A program made the position numbers and the translations under genes. Below, piece after piece: positions 1 through 6,833 of a stretch of DNA of 15,044 bases (position 1 is the stretch's first letter; each line of letters begins with the position of its first letter). The DNA is from JBBAAP01 sp043808305 (GTDB lineage Bacteria > Planctomycetota > MHYJ01 > JACQXL01). The notes under the pieces are model-generated. The model was given only the letters and a program-made list of their open reading frames with translations, was not told the DNA's origin and made no database searches. The stretch covers positions 1 through 15,044 of the forward strand of contig JAZDFB010000042.1 in assembly GCA_043808305.1 (NCBI GenBank), written 5' to 3'.

Positions 1-277
1 AAATAATGTCAGATTTTAAAATAGCGTAAGTGATTTGCTTCTGTATCTGAGGCCATAGCCTCGCATCTTCCGTTTTATTTTTCGGATCAAGCCCCATTCC
101 CCCGGTGTCAATAAGTTCTACTTTATAACCGTTATATGTAATCATTGATGAAACCCGATCCCGCGTTGTCCCGGCTACATCATCTACTATGGCGATGCGT
201 TTTTTAACCAAGGCGTTGAATAATGTAGATTTGCCCACATTCGGCCGGCCAATTATTGTAACGATTAGCGTCCTCAT
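1..277 (-). CDS. der: GTPase Der (EngA), N-terminal part, cut by window edge
   Basis: Der is a double-GTPase needed for assembly of the 50S ribosomal subunit. Only the first 92 codons, part of the first G domain, are in the window. The visible protein starts MRTLIVTIIGRPNVGKST, where GRPNVGKST is the G1 P-loop. It continues through the switch-I threonines and TRDR (about residues 37-41, the G2 region) to G3, DTGG (about 58-61). This order and spacing are typical of Der and differ from Era or MnmE. The ATG at 277-275 is the only sensible start, since it lies just before the beta strand leading into the P-loop. No clear Shine-Dalgarno sequence precedes it. The gene lies 93 bp downstream of the HD-GYP gene in the same direction and may be co-transcribed with it. 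Confidence 0.95.
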   Translation of the reverse strand, partial: MRTLIVTIIGRPNVGKSTLFNALVKKRIAIVDDVAGTTRDRVSSMITYNGYKVELIDTGGMGLDPKNKTEDARLWPQIQKQITYAILKSDII

Positions 278-370
278 GAAATCTATGCTACGATTACGGT
301 TTTAAAATGCAAGAATTTAACCTGTAAGTGTCAGTCGTAGTTCCCGGCTTGGTGAGAGTAACTGATAAAT

Positions 371-1873
371 TTATGAGTTAAGTAATTGAGTTATATTATG
401 CAAAATAAACCTAAATTTATGTTTCTTCGAACCTTCAAGATTAATGAAAGCTATGCCAATCAGGTAATTTTTCGTTGCAAACTTACGCTCTACGCGTACA
501 ATTTTCCCTGCCAAATTAAAAAGCCATTCTTTCAGGGGGATTGAAATTTCAATCATAGACCCAACCGCAAGAATACGGTCGCTTGTTATTAACAAACCAG
601 TGGCGCTTATATTTACGGTTTCACTATTGAATTTTTGCTCATCTAATTTCTTTTTTTCCGTATGGATAGCATATTGAATCTGAGTGATAATTTTTAAGCG
701 AGAAGCCTGCCGCCTTTCAATGAGGTATAATTTCTTATTACGGAAAAGGTCTAATATTTCAGCATCAAACTTAAGCCCCTTATCTTCTTCAAGTATGACC
801 AAAGCCTGCTCATGCGTCATCGCCTTTTTGTAAGGTCTATCCTGAGCAACCAGAGCATCATAAACATCGGCAATTGCCAAGATTCGTGCTGCTTTTGAGA
901 TTTGTTCAGCTCTCAGTCCCAAGGGATATCCAGTGCCGTCAAGCTTCTCATGGTGCGTAGATGCAATATGGGGAATTTCGCGTATCTCTCGGCTGAAGAA
1001 AATATTATCCAGGATTTCCTTTGTTTTTGATGCGTGATGTTTCATCTGAATAAACTCTTCCGGAGTGAGTTTCCCCGGCTTAAGAAGGACCGCATCCGGT
1101 ACTGAAATTTTTCCCACATCATGCAAAGTCGCTGCATAATCAAGCGCCCGTAGTTCAGTGTCATTAAATCCAAGGGCCTGTCCCATATTCAAGGCATAGC
1201 GCGCGACGCGTTCAGAATGGCCCGCAGTCGTTGGATCCTTGGCATCGATAGTCGCCGCCATAGTTTTTAGTAAACTTTTAAAAGTTAATTCCTGCTCGTA
1301 ATAAAGTTGGGCATTTTCTACGGCAACAGCAGCTTGCGCGGAAAAAGCCAATATCAAAGATTCATCATAATTGGTAAATACTCCATCTTTTTTATTGAGA
1401 AGCTGAAGGACACCTACTACTTCATTCTTATGGTTTAACAGAGGTGCACAAAGGATAGACTTAGTACGGTATCCGGTTTTTTTGTCAATTTCTGGATTAA
1501 ATCGTTTGTCCGTATATGCATCTTTAATATTAGCTACCTCGGCTTTTTGCGCAACATAGCCGGCAATTCCTTTATCGGCCGGGAAACGAATTTCTGATAC
1601 TTCGCCAAGTGAACCAACGCGGCTGGAGAGCTCAAGAGTATCGTAATCCATCAAAAATATTGTGCCTCTATCAGCATTAAGAACTTCTATGGACTTCTGA
1701 ACAATCATGTTTAAAAGACGATTTACATCTTTCTCGGCCATCATTGCTTTACTAATGTCCAGAATAGCAGTCAAGTCCGCAAATTCTTTGAGATTTGCGA
1801 ATTCCTTTTGCATTCGAAAAATAGACGATGCGGACGGGTCTTTGGATGACCGGTATGGTTGCTGTTCGCTCAT
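371..1873 (-). CDS. GAF / HD-GYP / PilZ cyclic-di-GMP phosphodiesterase
   Basis: A 500-residue soluble protein with three modules. Residues about 45-190 form a GAF sensor domain. Residues about 200-375 form an HD-GYP domain with the full metal and substrate signature: H219, H251-D252 followed by GK (254-255), H279-H280, H307-H308-E309 and D312-GTGYP. The C-terminus (about 386-500) is a PilZ domain with an intact c-di-GMP motif, R388-x3-R392 and N421-x-S423-x2-G426. HD-GYP domains hydrolyse c-di-GMP to pGpG or GMP and PilZ domains bind c-di-GMP, so this looks like a phosphodiesterase that senses its own substrate, gated by the GAF ligand. There is no transmembrane segment or receiver domain, so I infer a cytosolic enzyme. 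The start at 1873 gives a short polar N-terminus; Met21 is an alternative. The ribosome-binding site is weak. It is divergent from thiL and upstream of der. Confidence 0.93.
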   Translation of the reverse strand: MSEQQPYRSSKDPSASSIFRMQKEFANLKEFADLTAILDISKAMMAEKDVNRLLNMIVQKSIEVLNADRGTIFLMDYDTLELSSRVGSLGEVSEIRFPADKGIAGYVAQKAEVANIKDAYTDKRFNPEIDKKTGYRTKSILCAPLLNHKNEVVGVLQLLNKKDGVFTNYDESLILAFSAQAAVAVENAQLYYEQELTFKSLLKTMAATIDAKDPTTAGHSERVARYALNMGQALGFNDTELRALDYAATLHDVGKISVPDAVLLKPGKLTPEEFIQMKHHASKTKEILDNIFFSREIREIPHIASTHHEKLDGTGYPLGLRAEQISKAARILAIADVYDALVAQDRPYKKAMTHEQALVILEEDKGLKFDAEILDLFRNKKLYLIERRQASRLKIITQIQYAIHTEKKKLDEQKFNSETVNISATGLLITSDRILAVGSMIEISIPLKEWLFNLAGKIVRVERKFATKNYLIGIAFINLEGSKKHKFRFILHNITQLLNS

Positions 1874-1920
1874 AGAACACTTTTTACTAAATTAATGAAA
1901 AACGTCAATATATTTTTGTC

Positions 1921-1948
1921 TTGACTAACGATTTATATTGACGATACT
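1921..1948 (+). promoter_or_regulatory. Candidate sigma-70 promoter for the thiL cluster
   Basis: A -35-like TTGACT (1921-1926) and a -10-like GATACT (1943-1948) are separated by 16 bp in the AT-rich divergent spacer between the HD-GYP gene and thiL. Transcription would begin about 25 bp before the thiL ATG. A second TTGACG at 1938-1943 could drive an alternative promoter closer to thiL. This is motif matching only. Confidence 0.35.
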
Positions 1949-1978
1949 CCTTTTTCTTCTATTAATGATATCAATCAT

Positions 1979-2902
1979 ATGAAGGAAAATGAATTCGATT
2001 ATATTGCCTGGATTCAAAAACACCTAAATCACACCTCAGATGTTCCGGTTGGTTCAGGCGATGATGCTGCTGTTATTAAAATAGGGAAAGCTAAAAATAT
2101 TGTTGTCACCACAGACACAATTGTCGAGGATGTTGATTTTAAAACCAAAAATATTGCTCCTGAATCAATTGGTTATAAATCTATAGCCATATCACTTAGT
2201 GATATCGCGGCAATGGGCCAAGGCAAACCGCCATTGTACGCATTAATTACAGTGGCGCTTCCTAAAAGGCTTAACACAATTAGCTTCAGGCATCGATTAT
2301 TTAAAGGAATGCATCAAATAGCCAAAAAATATGAAGTCAGGATTGTTGGCGGCGATATTTCATCAACCAATGGTCCATTGGTAATAACATCCACCATATT
2401 CGGCTATAATTGCCTACCGATTTTGACCAGGGCCGGTGCAAAAGTAAGAGACGTCATCATGGTTACAGGCAAATTAGGCGGTTCTCTTGGCGGCAAACAC
2501 CTTTTCTTCGCACCGCGCATAAAAGAAGTTCTTTATCTTAATAAACGATATAAGATCAATTCAATGATCGATATAAGCGATGGCTTATGTGCGGATATAA
2601 GCCATATTTGCAATCAAAGTAAAGTCGGTGCGAGATTACTTGAAGCTTTTATTCCGGTTACTGGATTTTCAATAAAACAGGTTCACAAAATCGGCAAATC
2701 AACTACTCAGCAAGCTTTATATGACGGAGAGGATTTCGAGCTTCTTTTTACCGCAAGCCCGACAGAAGCTAAACGCATAATTAAGAATAATAAAGTCAAA
2801 GTTTATCCGATCGGATTTATTACAAAAGGTCAAGGAGTTTATCTACAAAAAATAAATGGGGTTACGCATTGTTTGAAGCCAGAAGGCTATAAACATTTTT
2901 AG
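1979..2902 (+). CDS. thiL: Thiamine-monophosphate kinase ThiL
   Basis: ThiL phosphorylates thiamine monophosphate with ATP to make thiamine diphosphate, the last step of the cofactor's synthesis. The 307-residue length and motif order fit the family: the GSGDDAAV metal/ATP site (D28, D29), TTD (44-46), SLSDIAAMG (72-80), VGGDIS (123-128), the glycine-rich GKLGGSLGG (164-172), DISDGL (198-203) and YDGEDFELLF (248-257). The C-terminus GYKHF resembles the family's usual GYxHF ending. One departure is TTDTIVEDVDF (44-54), where most homologues read close to TTDMLVEGVHF. The ATG at 1979 begins directly before the conserved N-terminus, but no strong ribosome-binding site is visible. Only one base separates its stop from tsaE, indicating an operon. 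Codon use is AT-rich. Confidence 0.95.
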   Translation: MKENEFDYIAWIQKHLNHTSDVPVGSGDDAAVIKIGKAKNIVVTTDTIVEDVDFKTKNIAPESIGYKSIAISLSDIAAMGQGKPPLYALITVALPKRLNTISFRHRLFKGMHQIAKKYEVRIVGGDISSTNGPLVITSTIFGYNCLPILTRAGAKVRDVIMVTGKLGGSLGGKHLFFAPRIKEVLYLNKRYKINSMIDISDGLCADISHICNQSKVGARLLEAFIPVTGFSIKQVHKIGKSTTQQALYDGEDFELLFTASPTEAKRIIKNNKVKVYPIGFITKGQGVYLQKINGVTHCLKPEGYKHF

Positions 2903-2903
2903 C

Positions 2904-3335
2904 ATGAAAATAGAAACGGTTGGATATGACGCCACTATCAGTTTGGGCAAGAAATTAGCAAAACTGCTTAAGCCCAATGATTTTATTGTGCTAATTGGAA
3001 TATTTGGTGCCGGGAAAACATACTTCACAAAAGGAATTGCGGGAGGGTTGGGTATAAAAGTCGATGCGGTTACCAGTCCCAGTTTTGTGCTGTGCAACGT
3101 ATACAGCGGCAGAAAAGGGATGAAACTTGTGCATTCTGATGCGCAGAGAATAAGGAATCCGCAAGAAATACTGAAATTGGGCATGCAGGATTTTGATAAA
3201 GCCATTACTGTAGTTGAGTGGGGAGACCGAATTTTACCGCATATTAAGGAATTTAAGCGGCTAATAAAAATCTACTTTACAGTAAAAGGCAACAATAAAA
3301 GATTGATAGAGTTTTTCGTCAGGGCTGCTAATTAG
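2904..3335 (+). CDS. tsaE: tRNA threonylcarbamoyladenosine biosynthesis ATPase TsaE
   Basis: TsaE is the ATPase that works with TsaB and TsaD in forming t6A at position 37 of ANN-decoding tRNAs. The 143-residue protein has the family order: a P-loop GIFGAGKT (32-39), the VTSPSFVL strand (56-63, usually TSPTF), a HxD signature (H77, D79, then R82), and VVEWGDRI (103-110) with the conserved Trp106. Two positions are atypical. The P-loop has Ile33-Phe34 where Asp-Leu is usual. The HxDxYR motif has Gln81 in place of Tyr. The lysine (K38) and threonine (T39) are kept, so ATPase activity is probably retained. The gene starts one base after thiL, so translation is likely coupled. TsaB and TsaD are not in the window. 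Confidence 0.92.
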   Translation: MKIETVGYDATISLGKKLAKLLKPNDFIVLIGIFGAGKTYFTKGIAGGLGIKVDAVTSPSFVLCNVYSGRKGMKLVHSDAQRIRNPQEILKLGMQDFDKAITVVEWGDRILPHIKEFKRLIKIYFTVKGNNKRLIEFFVRAAN

Positions 3336-3356
3336 AGAATCAGAAAGGAGAAAAAC

Positions 3357-4427
3357 ATGAATAAAGAAACACTTGATTTGTTGAAACGTCTAACCAGCGT
3401 TAATGGAGTCCCGGGATATGAGGATGAGGTATCGGAATTGATTCACAATGAACTTTCCGGCACTACTATAAGCTATGATAAACTAGGCAGCATTATTTGT
3501 GCCAAAAAGGGGATTTCTGATCGTCCGCGAATTATGCTTCCAGGGCATATGGATGAAGTCGGATTTATGGTCAAGTCTATCACCGAACATGGTTTTATAA
3601 AATTTATTCCGCTGGGCGGATGGCATATCCAGAATCTACCAACCCAAAGGGTAATCATAAAAACAAGCAAAGGCAATATCCCGGGCATTATCGGCTCTAA
3701 GCCGCCGCATCTTTTATCAGAGGAAGACCGTAAAAAGCTAACAGATAAAAAGGATTTATTTATAGATATTGCCGCCAAGGATAAAAATGATGCCGAACGC
3801 ATAGGCGTGCGTCCGGGTGATCCGATTATTCCTGAGGCTCCTTTTATAGAAATGGCCAATCCCGAGTATTTAATGGCCAAAGCCTGGGATGACCGGGTAG
3901 GCTGTGGGATGTTTATCTCGGTTATTAAAGAGCTTGCCGGGAAAAAACATCCAAACACCGTTTATGGCGTCGGAACAGTCCAGGAAGAGGTTGGTATACG
4001 CGGTGCTCAAACCGCCGTGGACATAGTTAACCCTGACGTCGCAATAATCTGCGAAGTTGGCTTGGCTCAGGATGTTCCTGGATCAATGGAAACCAAAGAG
4101 CACGGATCTTTAGGGAAAGGGCCTCAAATTAATTTATATGACCGGGGTATGATACCTCATTTAAAACTGCGCGATTTTGTTCTGGAAGTTGCTAAGAAGG
4201 AGAAAATTCCGTATCAATTGGAAATACTCGAGGGTGGCGCAACAGACGGAGCAGCAATCCATATTCATGCTGAAGGCGTGCCGACGATATATGTGGGCGT
4301 TCCCACCAGGTATATTCATAGCCACACCGGGATTATTCATAAGTCAGATTACGATAATGCTGTGAAGTTAATTCTTGCTCTGGTAATGCGAATGGATGAA
4401 AAAACAATAAGAAATATGACAAAATAA
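3357..4427 (+). CDS. M42 family metallo-aminopeptidase
   Basis: A 356-residue co-catalytic metal aminopeptidase of family M42 (TET, glutamyl or deblocking aminopeptidase type, sometimes annotated as cellulase M). Members of this family form large tetrahedral cytosolic complexes that trim peptides left by proteasomes or other proteases. Candidate ligands are all in order: H64 and D66 (GHMDEVGF), the bridging D178 (AWDDRVG), E210-E211 (VQEEVG; general base plus ligand), E233 (CEVGLAQD) and H323 (HSHTG). Position 233 is usually Asp, so this is a conservative change. GGATDGAA (293-300) and the C-terminal HSHTGI are typical. An AGAAAGGAG Shine-Dalgarno sequence lies just upstream of the ATG. It begins 21 bp after tsaE in the same direction. 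The natural substrate cannot be told from sequence. Confidence 0.93.
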   Translation: MNKETLDLLKRLTSVNGVPGYEDEVSELIHNELSGTTISYDKLGSIICAKKGISDRPRIMLPGHMDEVGFMVKSITEHGFIKFIPLGGWHIQNLPTQRVIIKTSKGNIPGIIGSKPPHLLSEEDRKKLTDKKDLFIDIAAKDKNDAERIGVRPGDPIIPEAPFIEMANPEYLMAKAWDDRVGCGMFISVIKELAGKKHPNTVYGVGTVQEEVGIRGAQTAVDIVNPDVAIICEVGLAQDVPGSMETKEHGSLGKGPQINLYDRGMIPHLKLRDFVLEVAKKEKIPYQLEILEGGATDGAAIHIHAEGVPTIYVGVPTRYIHSHTGIIHKSDYDNAVKLILALVMRMDEKTIRNMTK

Positions 4428-4428
4428 A

Positions 4429-4453
4429 TGAACTTTTTGTCCTTTTTAACGTT
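4429..4453 (+). promoter_or_regulatory. Possible ECF-type autoregulatory promoter
   Basis: The 48-bp gap between the M42 gene and the sigma-factor gene contains TGAAC (4429-4433) and CGTT (4450-4453) with a 16-bp T-rich spacer. Many ECF sigma factors recognise a GAAC-type -35 and a CGT-type -10 at this spacing and activate their own operon. The predicted start near 4460 would leave a very short leader holding the Shine-Dalgarno TAGGAGAG (4462-4469). This is motif resemblance only, and the region is low-complexity. Confidence 0.3.
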
Positions 4454-4475
4454 TAATATATATAGGAGAGGATAA

Positions 4476-5051
4476 ATGAGCCTCTCAGATGAAGAACTGT
4501 TCCTGAGATTTAAGAAAAGGAACGATTTAGAGGCATTTGAGGTATTGGTTATGCGGTACCAAAAGCCTCTGGTTAACCTTTTTTTTAGGTTAGTTGGTAA
4601 TTTAAGTACCGCAGAGAACTTAGCTCAAGAAGGATTCTTAAATTTAATAAAAGGATGCAAAAACTATGAGCCTAAAGCAAAATTTACAACCTTCCTATAT
4701 AGAATTGCACAAAATATTTGGTTTGATCATATAAGGATTGAGAATAAGAAACCATGGGAGATATCTCTTGACAAACCAGTAAAGGAGGAAGAGGGGTCCT
4801 GCATTAAAGACTTCGTCGAAGGAGATTCCCCTGCTCCGTATGATAAAAGTGTAAAATTGGAACAAAGCGAATTATTAAAGAAGGCTATTAACAAATTGCC
4901 GGACGACCAGAAACTGACTCTTGAGTTGGTGATATTCCAACAGTTGTCTTATGCCGAAGCAGCCGGAATAATGGACGTTCCGATTGGCACGGTGCGTTCC
5001 AGATTAAATACGGCAATAAGTAAACTAAAGACAAGATTAATAAAGGATTGA
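4476..5051 (+). CDS. ECF-family RNA polymerase sigma factor
   Basis: A 191-residue sigma-70-like factor of the extracytoplasmic-function group, which redirects RNA polymerase to a stress- or signal-specific gene set. Region 2 spans about residues 15-90, from FEVLVMRYQKPL through AENLAQEGFLNL (core binding) to FTTFLYRIAQNIWFDHIR (-10 melting and recognition). A 30-40 residue acidic linker follows. Region 4 spans about 128-185 with INKLPDDQKLTLEL and the helix-turn-helix LSYAEAAGIMDVPIGTVRSRL (-35 recognition). There is no region 1 or 3. A strong TAGGAGAG ribosome-binding site lies 6 bp before the ATG. The next gene starts two bases after the stop and encodes a zinc-finger anti-sigma fusion, which strongly suggests that the pair works together. 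A possible autoregulatory promoter is listed separately. Confidence 0.95.
   Translation: MSLSDEELFLRFKKRNDLEAFEVLVMRYQKPLVNLFFRLVGNLSTAENLAQEGFLNLIKGCKNYEPKAKFTTFLYRIAQNIWFDHIRIENKKPWEISLDKPVKEEEGSCIKDFVEGDSPAPYDKSVKLEQSELLKKAINKLPDDQKLTLELVIFQQLSYAEAAGIMDVPIGTVRSRLNTAISKLKTRLIKD
5042..5047 (+). promoter_or_regulatory. Shine-Dalgarno site fixing the anti-sigma start
   Basis: AAAGGA lies 6 bp before the ATG at 5054 and directly abuts a TTG at 5048. It therefore supports the ATG as the start rather than the upstream in-frame TTG. The site is inside the last codons of the sigma gene, so the two genes are translationally coupled. Confidence 0.6.
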
Positions 5052-5053
5052 AT

Positions 5054-6640
5054 ATGGCCTGTCAAAAAAGTTACGATTTATTTGGATATTTGCAGAATGA
5101 ATTAGCCCAAAATGAATTTGACGAGATAGGGCGTCATCTGGCTGGTTGTTCTGATTGCCAGAGTGAATTGATCCAACTGAAGAAAACTATACACAACCTT
5201 AAAGCATTGCCTCAGATTCAACCCTCCGATAATTTCAAAGACAAAGTAATGGCAAAGGCCAGATTACTGGTACATGAATCAGAACCTCTCCAAGCAGGCT
5301 TCTGGGATTACTTAAAAGCGTCATTGCGTTATGCCCCGCCATGGGCAATCTCAGCTGTAGTTCATTTCTTTATCTTTGTTGCGCTGTCCTTTATTTTTAT
5401 CGGCCCTGAAATACAGAAGAATATGAAAAGGCAGTCTGTTACACTGGAACAAATGCTCCCTATGTTGGTAAAGCCTACCCCGGAGTTTTTGCCGGAAATG
5501 ACTGATAATAAGTTAAAACCCCATGATATTACTCCCCCGCCATCTTACGAGAGCTGGTATGTGAAAGGCCTGCAGATTTCTATTGAAGCAGACAACAGGT
5601 TAATTAATCACTTATCTATGAGAACGGATTCAGAGTATCTGGCTAAGCTGCGCCGGCAATATGGGATGCAGGATGCAGAAAAATCTGTAAGTTCCGGTTT
5701 GCAATGGCTTGCCGGGACTCAATCCTCATCAGGCGCGTGGGAATCTGACAAATACGGCGGACAGGCCGAGTATTCTGTGGCAGTTACCGGTTTGACCATT
5801 CTATCATTTTTAACGGAAGGTAATACGCATATCAGCGGCAAGTATTCAGAAACCGTTAATAAAGGAATTAATTACTTAATATCGGCCCAGAACAACGAGG
5901 GTATTTTCGGCCCGAAGAGTATAGGCCAAAAACCGGTGAATTACATGTATAATCATTCCATTGCCACGGCAGCGCTGATCGAGGATTACCTGATGACTAA
6001 AAACAGTCCCGACAATGTACGCGTATCTCTGGAACGGTCTATTCAGCTGGCCGTAGATTTTTCAGCCAGGGCGCAGGCCAAAAATGGCGGATGGGGCTAC
6101 ACTGCGGAAAACCCGCCGGACACATCAGTAACAGTCTGGCAATCTTATGCGATGAAACTCGCCCAACTGGCTGATATCCCCGCCGCTGGTAAATCGTTAG
6201 CTAAAACATGGGATTGGTGGCTTTATGTCACGGATGAGGATGGCTATGTCGGATATGACGCGCCTAAGTACTATCCGAACGGCCCTAATACGCTGACCGC
6301 CGCGGCTATGTTCTGCCGTTTATTCGCTAATCAATCGGCCGACGAATTAACACAACGGCAGTTAAAATTGATCGCATCGAATATTCCCGTGGCCGGTAAT
6401 GCATCTATGGAAAGCGATGTTAATTATTGGCAATGGGCGTCTCTGTCGCTATTTCTTAATGGCGGTCAGGATGGTAATACCTGGAATTTAGCCGCTAAAG
6501 AACTTCTAATAGCATCTCAGAATAAAGAATCTGGTTCCTGGCCGTTAATTGACCGCTGGGGCGGTTTCGGCGGTCAGGTATATGCCACAGCCATGTCCGT
6601 GCTGACACTGCAAACCTGTTACCGTTATCCGGCCCTTTAG
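5054..6640 (+). CDS. Membrane anti-sigma factor fused to a squalene-cyclase-like toroid domain
   Basis: A 528-residue fusion. The N-terminus has a zinc-binding anti-sigma (ZAS/zf-HC2-type) motif, C3 and H28-x3-C32-x2-C35, the usual way to hold an ECF sigma factor inactive. After a cytoplasmic linker comes one hydrophobic segment (about 97-117), then a proline-rich stretch (about 141-166). A long C-terminal region (about 205-528) has repeats typical of prenyltransferase/squalene-oxidase alpha/alpha toroids: GLQWLAGTQSSSGAW, GINYLISAQNNEGIFG, NGGWGYT with DTSVTVWQSYAMKLA, and a final GSWPL. I see no DxDD catalytic motif of class II terpene cyclases, so I infer a periplasmic sensor or binding domain rather than an enzyme. 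The inferred layout is zinc finger inside and toroid outside. A TTG two codons upstream (5048) is less likely as the start. Confidence 0.88.
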   Translation: MACQKSYDLFGYLQNELAQNEFDEIGRHLAGCSDCQSELIQLKKTIHNLKALPQIQPSDNFKDKVMAKARLLVHESEPLQAGFWDYLKASLRYAPPWAISAVVHFFIFVALSFIFIGPEIQKNMKRQSVTLEQMLPMLVKPTPEFLPEMTDNKLKPHDITPPPSYESWYVKGLQISIEADNRLINHLSMRTDSEYLAKLRRQYGMQDAEKSVSSGLQWLAGTQSSSGAWESDKYGGQAEYSVAVTGLTILSFLTEGNTHISGKYSETVNKGINYLISAQNNEGIFGPKSIGQKPVNYMYNHSIATAALIEDYLMTKNSPDNVRVSLERSIQLAVDFSARAQAKNGGWGYTAENPPDTSVTVWQSYAMKLAQLADIPAAGKSLAKTWDWWLYVTDEDGYVGYDAPKYYPNGPNTLTAAAMFCRLFANQSADELTQRQLKLIASNIPVAGNASMESDVNYWQWASLSLFLNGGQDGNTWNLAAKELLIASQNKESGSWPLIDRWGGFGGQVYATAMSVLTLQTCYRYPAL

Positions 6641-6641
6641 T

Positions 6642-6656
6642 TGGCAGTTACTGCCA
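6642..6656. repeat. Perfect inverted repeat after the anti-sigma stop
   Basis: TGGCAGT-T-ACTGCCA begins two bases after the TAG stop. No T-run follows, so it is not a standard intrinsic terminator. The same GGCAGT/ACTGCC sequence recurs in the neighbouring repeat and in its second copy near recG, so it probably belongs to that repeat family. Confidence 0.6.
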
Positions 6657-6663
6657 CCTATAG

Positions 6664-6762
6664 TCGGCTGTCCATCGGCTGTTAGAACGTAGTGAGTTAC
6701 AGCCGAGGATACTCGGCAGTAATTCTGGTGCTCAACTGGCTATACCTCATTTTCGTAGCCAG
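6664..6762 (+). repeat. Interspersed hairpin repeat, copy A
   Basis: The core is a hairpin, CGGCTGT (6676-6682) and ACAGCCG (6699-6705), around a 16-nt loop. It is followed by GGCAGTAATTC (6715-6725) and a second hairpin, CTGGCTA (6736-6742) and TAGCCAG (6756-6762). The element at 12743-12832 has the same core: 26 of 30 bases match across the first hairpin with both stem arms unchanged, and GGCAGTAATTC sits at the identical offset of 39 bases. A partial duplicate of TCGGCTG occurs at 6664-6670. Otherwise the 193-bp spacer 6641-6833 holds no gene that I can see. Confidence 0.7.
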
Positions 6763-6833
6763 ACCTTAACCAGCGCGTTTAAAATAATTCGGATAATTAT
6801 TGACCTTGCGCCTAATAACATTAAAGTAACCGC

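Noticed and set aside
3473..3958. 161-codon minus-strand frame inside the M42 gene
   Set aside because: It is a shadow of a well-supported coding gene, with no ribosome-binding site or domain.
5048..5053. TTG at 5048 as the start of the anti-sigma gene
   Set aside because: It directly abuts the AAAGGA ribosome-binding site and overlaps the sigma stop. The ATG at 5054 has correct spacing.
6642..6656. Terminator for the sigma/anti-sigma operon
   Set aside because: The palindrome is perfect but no T-tract follows on either strand, and it matches the nearby repeat family.
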